Below, piece after piece: positions 1-9,900 of a DNA stretch of 64,000 bases; position 1 is the stretch's first letter, and each line of letters starts with the position of its first letter. A program made the position numbers and the translations under genes. The notes under the pieces are model-generated. The model did no database searches and was not told the origin of the DNA. It saw nothing but the letters and a program-made list of their open reading frames with translations. Source of the stretch: CAZRGV01 sp964599655 (GTDB lineage: Bacteria; Planctomycetota; Planctomycetia; Isosphaerales; Isosphaeraceae); the NCBI GenBank assembly GCA_964599655.1, contig CAZRGV010000008.1, positions 1-64,000 on the forward strand, written 5' to 3'.

Positions 1-67
1 GGGGTGATCGTCATACCGGCCGAGACGGGAGGAAAGCCATGACGGACTCAGAATCCCGGGAAAAGTG

Positions 68-2017
68 TCACGATTCGGAGGGCGCGTCGAACCAGGCGAG
101 CGAGCGACCGAGCATGATGGCGGCACCCACGCGACCGGCGGCGAGCGGACCGAGGGGCTGGTCGGAGACCGATCGCCAGTTGACGTGGCCAGCCAGATCG
201 GTGCAAATCAGGTGCACACCCTTTCGGACGACTCGCCAGACGGCACCTGCGGGGCCTGGACAGAAGACCCCCGTGGCGTCCTCGGGGGCGCTTTGATCGA
301 GGAGGTACCCCGAACCATCGTAGGCCAGGGCCCGACCGTCGGGCGCGGTCAGAACGATTGAGGGGCCGACGCGCTGCATGTGCCAGGGTTCCCAGGGTGT
401 TGGTGATTCCCAGAGCACACGGCCATCCGCCCGGTGTCCGCGCAAAATTTGGGATCGGCGTGCCATGGTGATCCAGGTTGCGCCATCGGCTGAGGACTCG
501 GCGGCTTCCGTCAGGAGAAGCGGCTCGTGGGGATCCGACTGATAGCGCCCGCCGATTTCACCGGCGGCATCGAGAATCAGCAAGGCTCCGTCGTCGCACG
601 AGATCGCGGTGAGGGCTCGAGGGCCGACGACGATGTCTTCGACGGGAACGGGAAGCTCTCGCTTCCAGACCCACCGTCCGGCCGTCGTGGCCCGGCCAAC
701 TCGATCACGCTCCTGGACAATGGCCAGGCCGTACTGATCGGGTCGGATGACCAGATGCGTGACTTCGACCAGGCTGAGGTCGATCCGGTTTGCGGTCCCT
801 CGTTTCGCGTCGAGGAGCACGATCATGCGGTCGGTGGCCGCCGCGATCCAACCTGGCGCGGTTCGTAGAATTCGACCGACGCCGGCGATCTCGGGGGCCT
901 GGCCGAGCAATTCGCCTTGCGTCGTGAAAACCGACAGCCGATTGCCCCGACTGATGTAACCGATCCGAGGCGGGTCGTCGAGGACGGCGAGCACGGCGGC
1001 CTCCGCTTCCTCGTCCGAGCGAGCGCAAGGGATCGACCAGTCCGGTTCGCGAACCGAACCCGCGCGAGCGGGAGAGACCGCGACCGTGGTCGCCGTTGCC
1101 TCGGGCCGTCGGCCTTCCAGATCAATCAGGCTGATTTCCCCGGTGGGGAGGCCATGAACGAGGTAACGTCCCAGCGCGTCGAACTGCAAGGCGATCGCCG
1201 GTCGGGGTAGCGAACTCCGCCAACGGACGTTTCCCGCCTGATTGATGACCACCACTTCCCCTTCGAGGGTCGCCACGGCGATCGAGCGACCGGCGAAATC
1301 GGGGACGGCGTGGGAGACCGTCCCTCCGAGGTGATAGGAACCGGCGTTGCGCCCCTCCAGATCGAAACGTTGAACGCCGTGCGTGTAGCAACTGGCCAAG
1401 ATCAGCGATCCGTCGCCACTGGTTTCCAGCCGTCCCACGTTGGAAAGCAGCCGCTGATCCCAGAGAACCTCTCCTTCGAGTGATCCGGTCGAGCCCTGGG
1501 GAATCAGCTCGACGCCGAGGAGAGACCCGTACGCGGAGGCCGCGAGCAAGATTGGTTCGGCGGGAACGAAGCGGACCAGTGAGAGGGGCTGCTTCGTTTC
1601 GAACTTCCCGGCGGGTCGTCCAAACCGGCTGTAAAAGAGCGTCTGGGTCGTCTTCGTGCCAATCGCGAGGTAACGGCCATGCGGGTCGATGTCGAGACAG
1701 GTCGGCTCGCTCGACGTGGGACGATCGGAAAGCGTCGTCAATTCGCGATCGAGCAGGAGCAATCGCGATCCCTCGATCAGCAGGGCGGCGAGGGAACCGC
1801 TGTCGCTGAGACAACCGCCGAGAATGGCTCCGGGCGCGCGTGCGGAGGTCAGGCGCTCGCCGTGGAGGTCTATCAGATAGACATTCCGAGCTTCATCCCA
1901 GGCCAGGATCAGGCCGGCCTCTCTCGCCAGCGAGAGGCCGAGCAAAGGGGCATCCGTCACCGACGTCCAGGCTTGGGTCGGATTCAGACGCGAGGACGGC
2001 TTCTTGTTCTCCGGCAT
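68..2017 (-). CDS. Cytoplasmic WD40/PQQ-like beta-propeller protein
   Basis: 649 aa if started at the ATG at 2017, 25 nt past the stop of the upstream protease gene; an in-frame start at 2053 would overlap that gene. The protein is built of repeated blade-like segments (for example LEGEVVVINQAGNVRWRSSL and ADGRVLWESPTPW) typical of WD40/PQQ-type propellers. No signal peptide or membrane segment is visible, so it is probably cytoplasmic. Propellers of this kind are usually protein-binding scaffolds, and no catalytic motif is seen. Same-strand closeness suggests co-transcription with the S41 protease, and it may bind that protease or its substrate, which is inference. The fold call is fairly sure, the function unknown. 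Confidence 0.7.
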   Translation of the reverse strand: MPENKKPSSRLNPTQAWTSVTDAPLLGLSLAREAGLILAWDEARNVYLIDLHGERLTSARAPGAILGGCLSDSGSLAALLIEGSRLLLLDRELTTLSDRPTSSEPTCLDIDPHGRYLAIGTKTTQTLFYSRFGRPAGKFETKQPLSLVRFVPAEPILLAASAYGSLLGVELIPQGSTGSLEGEVLWDQRLLSNVGRLETSGDGSLILASCYTHGVQRFDLEGRNAGSYHLGGTVSHAVPDFAGRSIAVATLEGEVVVINQAGNVRWRSSLPRPAIALQFDALGRYLVHGLPTGEISLIDLEGRRPEATATTVAVSPARAGSVREPDWSIPCARSDEEAEAAVLAVLDDPPRIGYISRGNRLSVFTTQGELLGQAPEIAGVGRILRTAPGWIAAATDRMIVLLDAKRGTANRIDLSLVEVTHLVIRPDQYGLAIVQERDRVGRATTAGRWVWKRELPVPVEDIVVGPRALTAISCDDGALLILDAAGEIGGRYQSDPHEPLLLTEAAESSADGATWITMARRSQILRGHRADGRVLWESPTPWEPWHMQRVGPSIVLTAPDGRALAYDGSGYLLDQSAPEDATGVFCPGPAGAVWRVVRKGVHLICTDLAGHVNWRSVSDQPLGPLAAGRVGAAIMLGRSLAWFDAPSES

Positions 2018-2042
2018 GGATCGTCTCACACGAGCCGGCGAT

Positions 2043-3707
2043 TCAACGAGCAACCGAGAGTTGCTTCCTTGCGTAGGTGATGGCGCGTTCGAGGACCGGA
2101 TCGTGTGCGGGATCGCCGAAATCGGTCAATGGCAGATCGTTCGCGTTGGAGGGCCTGGCGGCGAGACGAATCGTCACGTCGGGATCCACCCCTTGCTCGC
2201 TGTAGGAGCGGTTCAAGGGCGAGTAGAATTTGGCGGTTGTCAGCTTCAGGCCGGCGGGCGCGGTTCGGAGCGGAAAGATGCTCTGCACCGATCCCTTGCC
2301 GTAGCTTCGTTCGCCAAGGACGATTGCCCGGTGATTGTCCTTGAGCGCTCCGGCCAGGATTTCGCTCGCGCTGGCGCTATCGCGATCGACAAGAATGGCC
2401 AGCGGCATGCGCCAGGGAGAACCTGGATGAGCGCGGTACACCGCGTTCTGGTTTGCCGCCCTGCCTCGCGTGGAGACGATCACGCCTTGATCGATGAACT
2501 GGTCGGCGATATCGACAGCCACGTCAAGCAAGCCGCCCGGGTTGCCTCGCACGTCGAGGATGAGAAATCGCATTCCCTGGCGTTGCAGTGAGGCGATCGC
2601 CGTTCGAAGCTCGTCGGACGAGGTCTTCTGGAAGCCGGTCAACTGAATGTAGCCGACCGCCGAGGCCGGATCGACGATTCGGGCTTGGGCGACGCTTCGA
2701 ACCTCGACCGGACGCCGGACCAGTCGAAGCTCGCGGGTGTTGCCGTTGGCGTCCAGGATTGTGAGCGCGACCGAGGTTCCCTCGGCCCCTTGAAGCCGGC
2801 CGGCGGCTTCATCGAGTCCGAGACCGGCCATCGGCTGACCTTCGACGTGGGTGATTCGCTCCCCGACCTTGAGCCCCGCTTCGGCGGCAGGTCCACCGGG
2901 AATGACTCCAACAAGCCGCAGACCTTTCTCGTCGACTTTCAATTCGACGCCGAGCCCGACGAAGTTTCCATCGATGACCGCGAACAGGTCGTCAAGCTTG
3001 TCTGGCGTGAGGTACGACGTGTAATCGTCGAGGGCATCGCAGGCGCCATAGACGAATTCTAGGGTGACGGGGGACGCGTTGAGCCCTAACGCCTGATTGG
3101 CCAGATCGCAGATGCCTGAAACGAATGCCCTGGCTTCCGACCGATTCCTCGCGGTGATCCGTTCACGACGGGCCTGGCACGACTGCCGAAGCCAGAGTAC
3201 TCGGGCCGGATCCGCGCCGGGCACGTTGGTTTGAAGGAAGTTCGGGTCTCGAAGCGCCACCTCGAGATTGTCGAGTCCCCTTCGAAGCAAGGGCACGAGG
3301 GAAACCGGCTCGACATAATGCGACTCGATTCGTTCGAGAAGCTCGTCGTAGAGCAGGTCGATCTGGGTCGGGGTGAGTCGCAGCAGGACGTCACGGAAAC
3401 TTCGATCCTGGTAGCGGCGACCGAGTCGATAATGGGTTTCGCAGAGTCGGAGGCGATGGCGGAAGTCGGTCCGCCCTGGCCAGCGATCGAGCGCCTCTTC
3501 GTACAGCTCGATCGCAGCGGTCCATTTTCGTTGGCGCTCGAGTTCCAGGGCGTTCTGGAGCGCGAGTTCCGGATCATTCGTGCCGGCGATGGCGGTCGAG
3601 GTGGTGCTCGGGGCTTGTGGCTGCGACCACGCGGAGGAGTTCCCGCCCACCAGGGACAAGGCGATTCCGACCCAACCGATTGTCAGGGACCGGAGAAAGA
3701 CTCGCAT
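2043..3707 (-). CDS. S41 family C-terminal processing peptidase with N-terminal TPR-like region and PDZ domain
   Basis: 554 aa from the ATG at 3707, which directly precedes a signal-peptide-like stretch (MRVFLRSLTIGWVGIALSLV, residues 1-20); an ATG 7 codons earlier is less likely. Residues about 45-105 form a helical TPR-like segment, about 245-335 a PDZ domain (GLGVELKVDEKGLRLVGVIP), and about 345-540 the S41 domain. The Ser-Lys dyad aligns with E. coli Tsp: Ser446 in SASASE and Lys471 in YGKGSVQ, 25 residues apart in both. It is expected to be a periplasmic protease trimming C-terminal tails. It leads a probable two-gene transcript with the downstream propeller gene. Confidence 0.9.
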   Translation of the reverse strand: MRVFLRSLTIGWVGIALSLVGGNSSAWSQPQAPSTTSTAIAGTNDPELALQNALELERQRKWTAAIELYEEALDRWPGRTDFRHRLRLCETHYRLGRRYQDRSFRDVLLRLTPTQIDLLYDELLERIESHYVEPVSLVPLLRRGLDNLEVALRDPNFLQTNVPGADPARVLWLRQSCQARRERITARNRSEARAFVSGICDLANQALGLNASPVTLEFVYGACDALDDYTSYLTPDKLDDLFAVIDGNFVGLGVELKVDEKGLRLVGVIPGGPAAEAGLKVGERITHVEGQPMAGLGLDEAAGRLQGAEGTSVALTILDANGNTRELRLVRRPVEVRSVAQARIVDPASAVGYIQLTGFQKTSSDELRTAIASLQRQGMRFLILDVRGNPGGLLDVAVDIADQFIDQGVIVSTRGRAANQNAVYRAHPGSPWRMPLAILVDRDSASASEILAGALKDNHRAIVLGERSYGKGSVQSIFPLRTAPAGLKLTTAKFYSPLNRSYSEQGVDPDVTIRLAARPSNANDLPLTDFGDPAHDPVLERAITYARKQLSVAR

Positions 3708-3929
3708 CGCGATCGGTCCTCCCACCACAGAGCGGAGAACAGACCGCCGTCACCCGGTTGGACCGATCGCGGTGGAGACGCGCCGAGGTTGATCGATTGA
3801 GGCCACCAACCTGTCGCGAAAACGATGCGGCACACGCGACCGACACGGGCAAGGGAGATCCGTCCGCACACCGCTCCCTGGGTGCTCGACGAAGAGGCGT
3901 ATCCATGATTGGCGGGCGCGACGACGGCA

Positions 3930-3952
3930 GGCCGCGGAAAAGCCCCGCGGCC
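3930..3952. promoter_or_regulatory. Perfect 8-bp hairpin in the leader of the S41 protease gene
   Basis: GGCCGCGG (3930-3937) and CCGCGGCC (3945-3952) pair perfectly around a 7-nt loop. It lies between the proposed promoter near 4010-4036 and the protease start at 3707, so it would sit in a long 5' leader of about 300 nt. There is no U-tract on either strand. Apart from this hairpin and the promoter, nothing else is visible in the non-coding stretch 3708-4134. Confidence 0.35.
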
Positions 3953-4009
3953 CACACCGAGTCGGTCCGAAAAGAGGAGCACGTCTCCCGCGCCCCTCCT
4001 CTGAGAAGG

Positions 4010-4036
4010 ATTATATCATACGGCATTGTCCGGCAA
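4010..4036 (-). promoter_or_regulatory. Sigma-70-like promoter for the S41 protease/propeller operon
   Basis: On the minus strand TTGCCG (4036-4031) is followed after 15 nt by a perfect TATAAT (4015-4010), within TATGATATAAT. It is an AT-rich island in high-GC sequence, located between the sigma-factor gene and the protease gene and reading toward the protease. The spacer is shorter than the ideal 17 nt. Confidence 0.45.
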
Positions 4037-4134
4037 GTTCTTGGCTCTGGACTTCTTGAGCCGCAGCCTGAAAGAGTCGAGCGATCAGTGCGGAGGGGAG
4101 GACTTTGCGGACTCGATTGTTTTCGCGGTCTGGG

Positions 4135-4902
4135 TCAGGTGCGCGGGACTTTGGAATCCATTCGCCGCTTGAGGGCGTCCTGGCAGAATTTGAGGAGACC
4201 CAGGTCGATCAGTTCCTGCTCGACGTTGTGATAGGTGGGATGCTCGAGGGATTGTTCGACTCCGTCGAGCAGAAGGTCGGTGAACTTGTCCCTGGCCTCA
4301 AAAAGGCGCTTCCGGATCCAGTTGTCATCCACGTCCTTCCCGATCTCGGACGAGAAGATCACGGCCATCTCACGCGATCGAACCGTGGGGTTGTCGATCC
4401 GGTACTTGAGCAAGGTGAACAGGGGCTTACCTTTCAGTCGCTCGTACTCCGCGAGACCCGACCAGGCATGATCCATCAGGCCATCGCGCCAGATCGCGTG
4501 AAACTGAGCATCCGACTCGAAGGGAATCGTCTCGACGTCATCAGCGGGTTCGGGAAAGACCTCGGGCAGTTGTCGCGGGAGACGCTTTTTCTTGCGCTGG
4601 AAGTCGATGATCAGGTTATAGAGAGCGGTTTTGAGGAATTTGCGGAAACGGCCGCGGTTCGGATCGGCGCTGCGGAAGTCTCCACGGGCGAGCTTGAAGG
4701 AGAGGTCCTGAAAGACCTCATCGACGTCCGTCGGATTCCGCAAGGCCGCCATGAGGTAGCGACGGATCGCTGGGCCGTACCGTCTCAGCAGTTGGGTTTG
4801 CGCCTCTCGTGCCGGTTCTCCGTCGTGGTTCAACTTGAGGACCAACGACCAACACGTGGAGGACATGTCGCTGAGGTAATCGCTCGAGTGATAACCGGCC
4901 AT
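4135..4902 (-). CDS. ECF-type RNA polymerase sigma factor (sigma-70 family)
   Basis: 255 aa from the ATG at 4902; an ATG at 4977 is also open and the start is not fixed by a strong ribosome site. Region 2 is recognisable: RRYGPAIRRYLMAAL, then NPTDVDEVFQDLSFKL, the usual acidic core-binding helix. A later segment (MAVIFSSEIGKDVDDNWIRK) lies where region 4 should be but is a poor match to a standard helix-turn-helix. No anti-sigma gene adjoins it. The family (planctomycete ECF-like sigma factors) is reasonably sure; promoter specificity is unknown. Confidence 0.72.
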   Translation of the reverse strand: MAGYHSSDYLSDMSSTCWSLVLKLNHDGEPAREAQTQLLRRYGPAIRRYLMAALRNPTDVDEVFQDLSFKLARGDFRSADPNRGRFRKFLKTALYNLIIDFQRKKKRLPRQLPEVFPEPADDVETIPFESDAQFHAIWRDGLMDHAWSGLAEYERLKGKPLFTLLKYRIDNPTVRSREMAVIFSSEIGKDVDDNWIRKRLFEARDKFTDLLLDGVEQSLEHPTYHNVEQELIDLGLLKFCQDALKRRMDSKVPRT

Positions 4903-5066
4903 GGTTGAGACTCGGGTTCGCACAACGCGATTCGGCGGGAACAGGACACGACGGGCAAACACCTGCGTCGCCCTCAAGTCATGCCAGGAATCATCTTACT
5001 CGCTTCGGACTTCGGGATTCCAAAAAAATCCCTTTGTCTCGGGGGAGAGTGGACGCTCGAAGGCAA

Positions 5067-5107
5067 GCCGGCGATCAGCGTCACGCCAGGGACTCAGGAT
5101 CGCCGGC
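5067..5107 (-). terminator. 10-bp perfect inverted repeat just past the ASPIC/UnbV gene
   Basis: GCCGGCGATC (5067-5076) and GATCGCCGGC (5098-5107) are perfectly complementary around a 21-nt loop, 13 nt downstream of the stop at 5121. No U-run follows, so it may be a rho-independent terminator variant or a 3'-end-stabilising structure. The rest of the spacer to the sigma-factor gene (up to 4902) holds nothing else that I can support. Confidence 0.45.
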
Positions 5108-5120
5108 CGCGGGGATCTCC

Positions 5121-6920
5121 TCACTTTGGCGGTTTCTCAGTTTCCTGGATCACGAGGAGTTGATCGCATTCCGGGTTGGACAGCTCGGTCTTCGCTCCGG
5201 AGGGCCAAAGAATCGACACGGTGTCGATCGTCGACTGCTTGCCCAGGCCGAAGGTTAAGACGGGCTCCACCGACGAGAGGTAACCCTTGGCGGGAAAAAG
5301 CTGTCGGCGCTGGATCATCTTACCCGACGTGAGGGTGACTTTCGCTCCGATCCCGTCGCGGTTCGATTTCTCACCGACCAGTTTCAGGCGGAGCCAGTGG
5401 TTCTGATTCCCGCCGTCGTTTCGGAAGAGGCGGGCCGGGCCGCCATTCTCGGTCAGAACGAGGTCGAGATCACCATCGGCGTCGATATCGGCGAACGCGC
5501 TGCCTCTCCCCACGATTGGGTGGAACAGATCGGGTCCCGCCGAGTCGGCGCCGACCAGGGTGAACAGATGCGGCCCGCGCTGGCCCGTGTTCCAGAAGAG
5601 TTGCGCGGACTGAGGGTACGTCTCGGAGGCCTGGACCTTGGAGATGTCGCTTTCGAGATGGCCGTTCACCGAGAGCAGGTCCTCCCGACCATCGAGGTCA
5701 TAGTCGAAGAAGTAGATGGCGAACTTCAGAGGCGGCTGGGTTGGAGCGCCCAGGCCGAAGAGATTGGCCTGATCGGAGAAAAGCAGTCGCGCGGGATCCT
5801 CGGCAACGTAGAGCGCGGTCATCTCATTGGCAAAATTGCCAATGGCCAGGCCGAGCGTCTCATTGTTCAAGAAGTGGGCCCAGTCAATTCCCATCGCGCC
5901 TCGGGCAGAACCGGCAGCGTCGAACGCGACCCCGGAGGTCATACCGACCTCTTCAAACTTGCCGTTCCCGAGGTTGTGAAAGAGAAAGTTGGGAACGGTA
6001 TCATTCGCGACGGCTAGATCTACCAGACCGTCGCCGTCGATGTCGAACGGGGCGATTCCCAGGGATTTGGCGACAGGGACTTTCGTCTCCGGCTTCCGGA
6101 CCCGGATGCCGGATTCCTCGCTGATGTCGGTAAAGCGGCCGCCGTCGTTGCGGAGCAAGACGCAATACGAACCCTCAAAAGCCGTCGGAGGTCCATATCC
6201 ACGGCCGACCCCCGCCAAGGGGAATGACTGGGCGCGGTCGAAGGCCGCCGACCAGGCCACGTAGTGACAAATGAAGAGGTCGAGGTCGCCGTCGTTCTCG
6301 ATGTCGACGAACGCGGCGCTGGTTTGCCAGCCCTCTCCCCCTCCCGCATTGGTCGAATCGGTGACCTCCTCGAAGCGACCTCCCTCGTTCCGGAACAGGT
6401 GCCCGCCGTTCAAGGTGGTGAGGTAGAGGTCGGGGTCGCCATCGTTGTCATAATCTCCGACGGCGGCCCCCATGCCGAAGAAGGACTTGTCCAGCCCGGC
6501 CGAAGCCGTCACGTCCTCGAAGCGGCCATGACCGTCGTTCCGGTAAAGGGCCTGAATCGGTGCCGTCGCACCCGATGGCGCGGTCTCGGGCCATCGAGCG
6601 GAGTTGACGAAGAAGAGGTCGGGATCGCCATCTCCGTCGTAGTCGAAAAAGGCGGCGCCTGATCCCATGGTCTCAGGCAGCAGCTTCTCGCCCGCCATTC
6701 CGTTCTCGTGGATGAACGTCAGGCCGGCGTCCTTCGTGATCTCCACGAACTTGACGGGCGGGATGGAGGTCCGTTCGATTTTCCTCGGAGGAACCGGCGC
6801 TCTGGCTTCCGGCACAACGGGAGGCGGAGGGGGCGCGTAACAGCCGACGCTCGCGAGCATCAACGCGAGCCGTCCGAGATGTCCGGCCCGGAGGCCAGGG
6901 CGATGGTGTCGAGCAATCAT
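5121..6920 (-). CDS. CRTAC1-like lipoprotein with FG-GAP/VCBS repeats and ASPIC/UnbV domain
   Basis: 599 aa. The N-terminus ends in a lipobox-like ALMLASVGC (Cys about 27) followed by a proline-rich linker, suggesting a membrane-anchored lipoprotein. Repeated calcium-binding motifs follow (DYDGDGDPDLFF, DYDNDGDPDLYL, DIENDGDLDLFI, DIDGDGLVDLAV, DIDADGDLDLVL), which is the integrin-alpha-like FG-GAP/VCBS propeller. The C-terminus (about 510-590, NRDGIGAKVTL to WPSGAKTELSNP) matches the ASPIC/UnbV domain. Its ATG overlaps the stop of the upstream cytochrome gene by 4 nt (ATGA), so the two are translationally coupled and probably act together at the cell surface. Function beyond binding is unknown. 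Confidence 0.88.
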   Translation of the reverse strand: MIARHHRPGLRAGHLGRLALMLASVGCYAPPPPPVVPEARAPVPPRKIERTSIPPVKFVEITKDAGLTFIHENGMAGEKLLPETMGSGAAFFDYDGDGDPDLFFVNSARWPETAPSGATAPIQALYRNDGHGRFEDVTASAGLDKSFFGMGAAVGDYDNDGDPDLYLTTLNGGHLFRNEGGRFEEVTDSTNAGGGEGWQTSAAFVDIENDGDLDLFICHYVAWSAAFDRAQSFPLAGVGRGYGPPTAFEGSYCVLLRNDGGRFTDISEESGIRVRKPETKVPVAKSLGIAPFDIDGDGLVDLAVANDTVPNFLFHNLGNGKFEEVGMTSGVAFDAAGSARGAMGIDWAHFLNNETLGLAIGNFANEMTALYVAEDPARLLFSDQANLFGLGAPTQPPLKFAIYFFDYDLDGREDLLSVNGHLESDISKVQASETYPQSAQLFWNTGQRGPHLFTLVGADSAGPDLFHPIVGRGSAFADIDADGDLDLVLTENGGPARLFRNDGGNQNHWLRLKLVGEKSNRDGIGAKVTLTSGKMIQRRQLFPAKGYLSSVEPVLTFGLGKQSTIDTVSILWPSGAKTELSNPECDQLLVIQETEKPPK

Positions 6921-9900
6921 TCCGAAGCCTCCGAGTGGTCCGTGGAGAGAGCGGTCGAGGCCGTCGTCGCGTCGAGACCGGGCGCGCCCTTTCGATGCAG
7001 ATCATGAATCACGATGGCGTTGGCATTCAAGTTCGCCGCGGGATCGCGCTGGCGCGCGAGCTTCTGGGCAATCCCGGTCGCGGTTTCATCGGGCTTGTAG
7101 AGCAAATGGAGGGCCTTATGGGTGGTGGACAGCGCTCGAGCGAGACTCGCTCGGACGGACGGATCGCGGTCGCGTTCCCAGGCAGGCTGCACGAGGTCAA
7201 TCACGTCGAGGAGCGTCTGGGTGCGAGAGCCAAACTCCGGTCTCGGCACGTCGAGGAATCGTTCCACCTCCCTTGCGAGCAGAGCGGCCGACTGGGAGCG
7301 ATCTTTCGAGGGCCGCTTCGAATCCGACGCCTCACCGGCAAGGCCGAGAAGCGATTGCGGAGTCGGCTTGTCATTCGGATCGGCCGAGGAGACCGCAACG
7401 TCGGTCGCCTGTCGAGCGAGTTCCGCGTACGCTTGACCTAATCCATAATGAGCGTCGAGGTTCTCGGTGTCGAGCGCGAGCGTCCGGCGGAAAGCGGCCA
7501 CCGCTTCGGTCAAGAAGCTTGTCCGGCCGGGACTTTCGGGGTCCTCCTGATGGTAGCGACCCCAGTAGGCGCGTCCGAGGGCATTGATCACCTCGTAGTC
7601 CTTACTGAAGTCGAACTTGCGCGCGGGGATCTTGGTCGCCAGTACAGACTTGTACTTCTCAATGGCCTCGTCGAGCAAGCCATTCCGCTCGTCGACCTGG
7701 GCCGCGAGCCAGTTGATCACCCAGGGAGCGGCGGGTTCTTTGAGGCTTGCGGCTTTCTCCAGGGCCTTGAGGGCGTCCTCGTTTCGCCCTTCCTTGAGGT
7801 AGACGCGAGCCAGGTTGACCCAGCCATCGGCGCGCTGGAATGTCTCGGCGACTTCAAGGAAGACGGGCTCGGCCTGTTTGAGCTGGCCTTTCTGAGCCCC
7901 GGTTGTGCCACCTTCCAGCAATAATCCGATGCCGTAATCGTTCCAGCGCTGCCAGGTATCCTCGATCGGCGAAGGGGGATTCTTGGCCGCGGGTCCGCCC
8001 TCGATGGGCAGATCGACCGAATCCCGCGCCATGACCACGACCGGAAGCTTGGGGCCCTTTCCTTTACCGAAGACGTAGTCCATATAGGTCTTGTCAAACT
8101 TGCGGTAGTTCACCTTGGCCTCGAGGGTGATCGGCCCGGTAACGCCCATGGGCACTTCAAGGGCGAAATGAACCACCTGCCCCGCGCCGGGCGGGATCTG
8201 ATTGTTGTAAAGCGGAACGAAGATATCTTGCGGGTTGCGACGATCGATCCGATTGCCCTGGCGGTCGAGCATGTAGACGTTGATGAAGTGAGAGTACGGA
8301 TCGACCTGTCCGTCGGCACTCATTCCTCCCGAACGTCCCACGATCTTTCCGTTGGCTCGTGCGATCAGCTCGACCCAGATTTCGTTCGAATCCACGGTGC
8401 CCTGGCTGAACAGATGGCCGACGCCCAGGGTCCGGACCACGGTCTCGACCAGGTACTTCCCGCCCGGCTTGAGCGTGGGAACGTCGGGTCGAAGCGGGCC
8501 AAGGAAGGGACCATCGATCTCGCCGCCTTCACGAAGCGCGAACAGGTCGACCCGGACTTTCTTATCTTGAAGGAACTCCGCATGGAGCGCGGCGATATCG
8601 TCTCGATCGCGAATGGTCGCCAGACCGGTGTTCGCGGCCACGAAGAAGTGACTGTGGATTTCACGACCGGGTTTGCCGTCGAAGTCCTTCGCGCCGAAGT
8701 CGTCGGAGGGAACTAGGCCCATGTGGCATTCGTTGCAGTTCTCTTTGGCCACGGGCGGATAATAGAAGGCCCTCGCGTTTCCCCCCGCCACGCCCGAGAG
8801 CAGGAAATTATCGTAGTGATTCTGGCCCCGGAGGAAGTCCTTGTAGTGGTTCAAGGCAAAGGGAATGCTGACTTTGTGGCAGGTCGAACAGAATTCGGCG
8901 TTTCGGTGCACCTGGGGCTTGAGGAACGTCTGCTTGTGCATTTCGGGCTTCGCCTTGACCAGCGTGTTATTGATCCACTGGAGGACCGGATTGTCGCTGT
9001 AGGCGAAGGGGTAATGCTGGGGTTCCTCGATGGTGTAGTCGGCGTTGCCGCGAGTGCTGTTGACCTTGGTGATCGCGTGGCAGGCCGTGCAGGTGATGCC
9101 CGCCTGGCTCGATCGCGTGTTCACGTCGTCGTACTTTGGATCGTCAAAAGCGCCCGAGAAGAACGGCACCGGGTCGTGACAGCCGGCGCACCATCGGGCG
9201 GCCCTGGTGTTGCCGTCACGCTCCAGGGAAACCTTGCGCGTTTCGCGCACACTGAAGAGATAGGCCTTGTTATTGAACGAGCTGAAGTGGTGCGAGGAAT
9301 GAAACCAGCTATCGTAGGCATCCTTGTGGCACTTCAGGCAATAGTCGTCCATCATCATCGCGTTTTCTGAGATGAGCTTCCCCCCCGCAAGCTTGGCCTC
9401 GGAGGGGAACGTGTAGCGGGGGTCGCTGGATCGGCGGGTTGCTCTCGGGTCGTGCGAATGGAGAAGCGCCATGAGCACGACAAAGATCGTGACCAGTCCG
9501 CCCCAAACCCTCGCCCATTGCCAGCGAATCATCGGCCCGGCAAGACGGTGCCGGACGTAGAGGAGAATCGCGAGCAGCGGCGTGCCCACATGAAGCCAGT
9601 AGCTTATCGATCGAATCGTCGGATCGCGGACCTCGAAGACGCCGATCCGCACGAGGACCACGCCGGAAACGAGTAAGACCAGCGACGCAATCAGCAACAT
9701 CACGCCGTAACGGATGGCCGCTTTGTTCGGCCGATTCCAGGACGTGACGAGATGCGCGAATCCGAAGAACAGGAAGGGAATGATGACGAGAAATCCCAGC
9801 ACAAGGTGCAGGATAAACATTAGCATGTAAAAATACGTTTGCTGAAGGTTCCCCTTGAGCCAGCCGAGGAACGTGACGCTCGAAAGGTATACGCCGTTGG

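Noticed and set aside
39..296. 85-aa frame with a strong GGGAGGAAAGCC site and an ATG at 39
   Set aside because: It is antisense to the end of the propeller gene, has low-complexity content and no recognisable domain.
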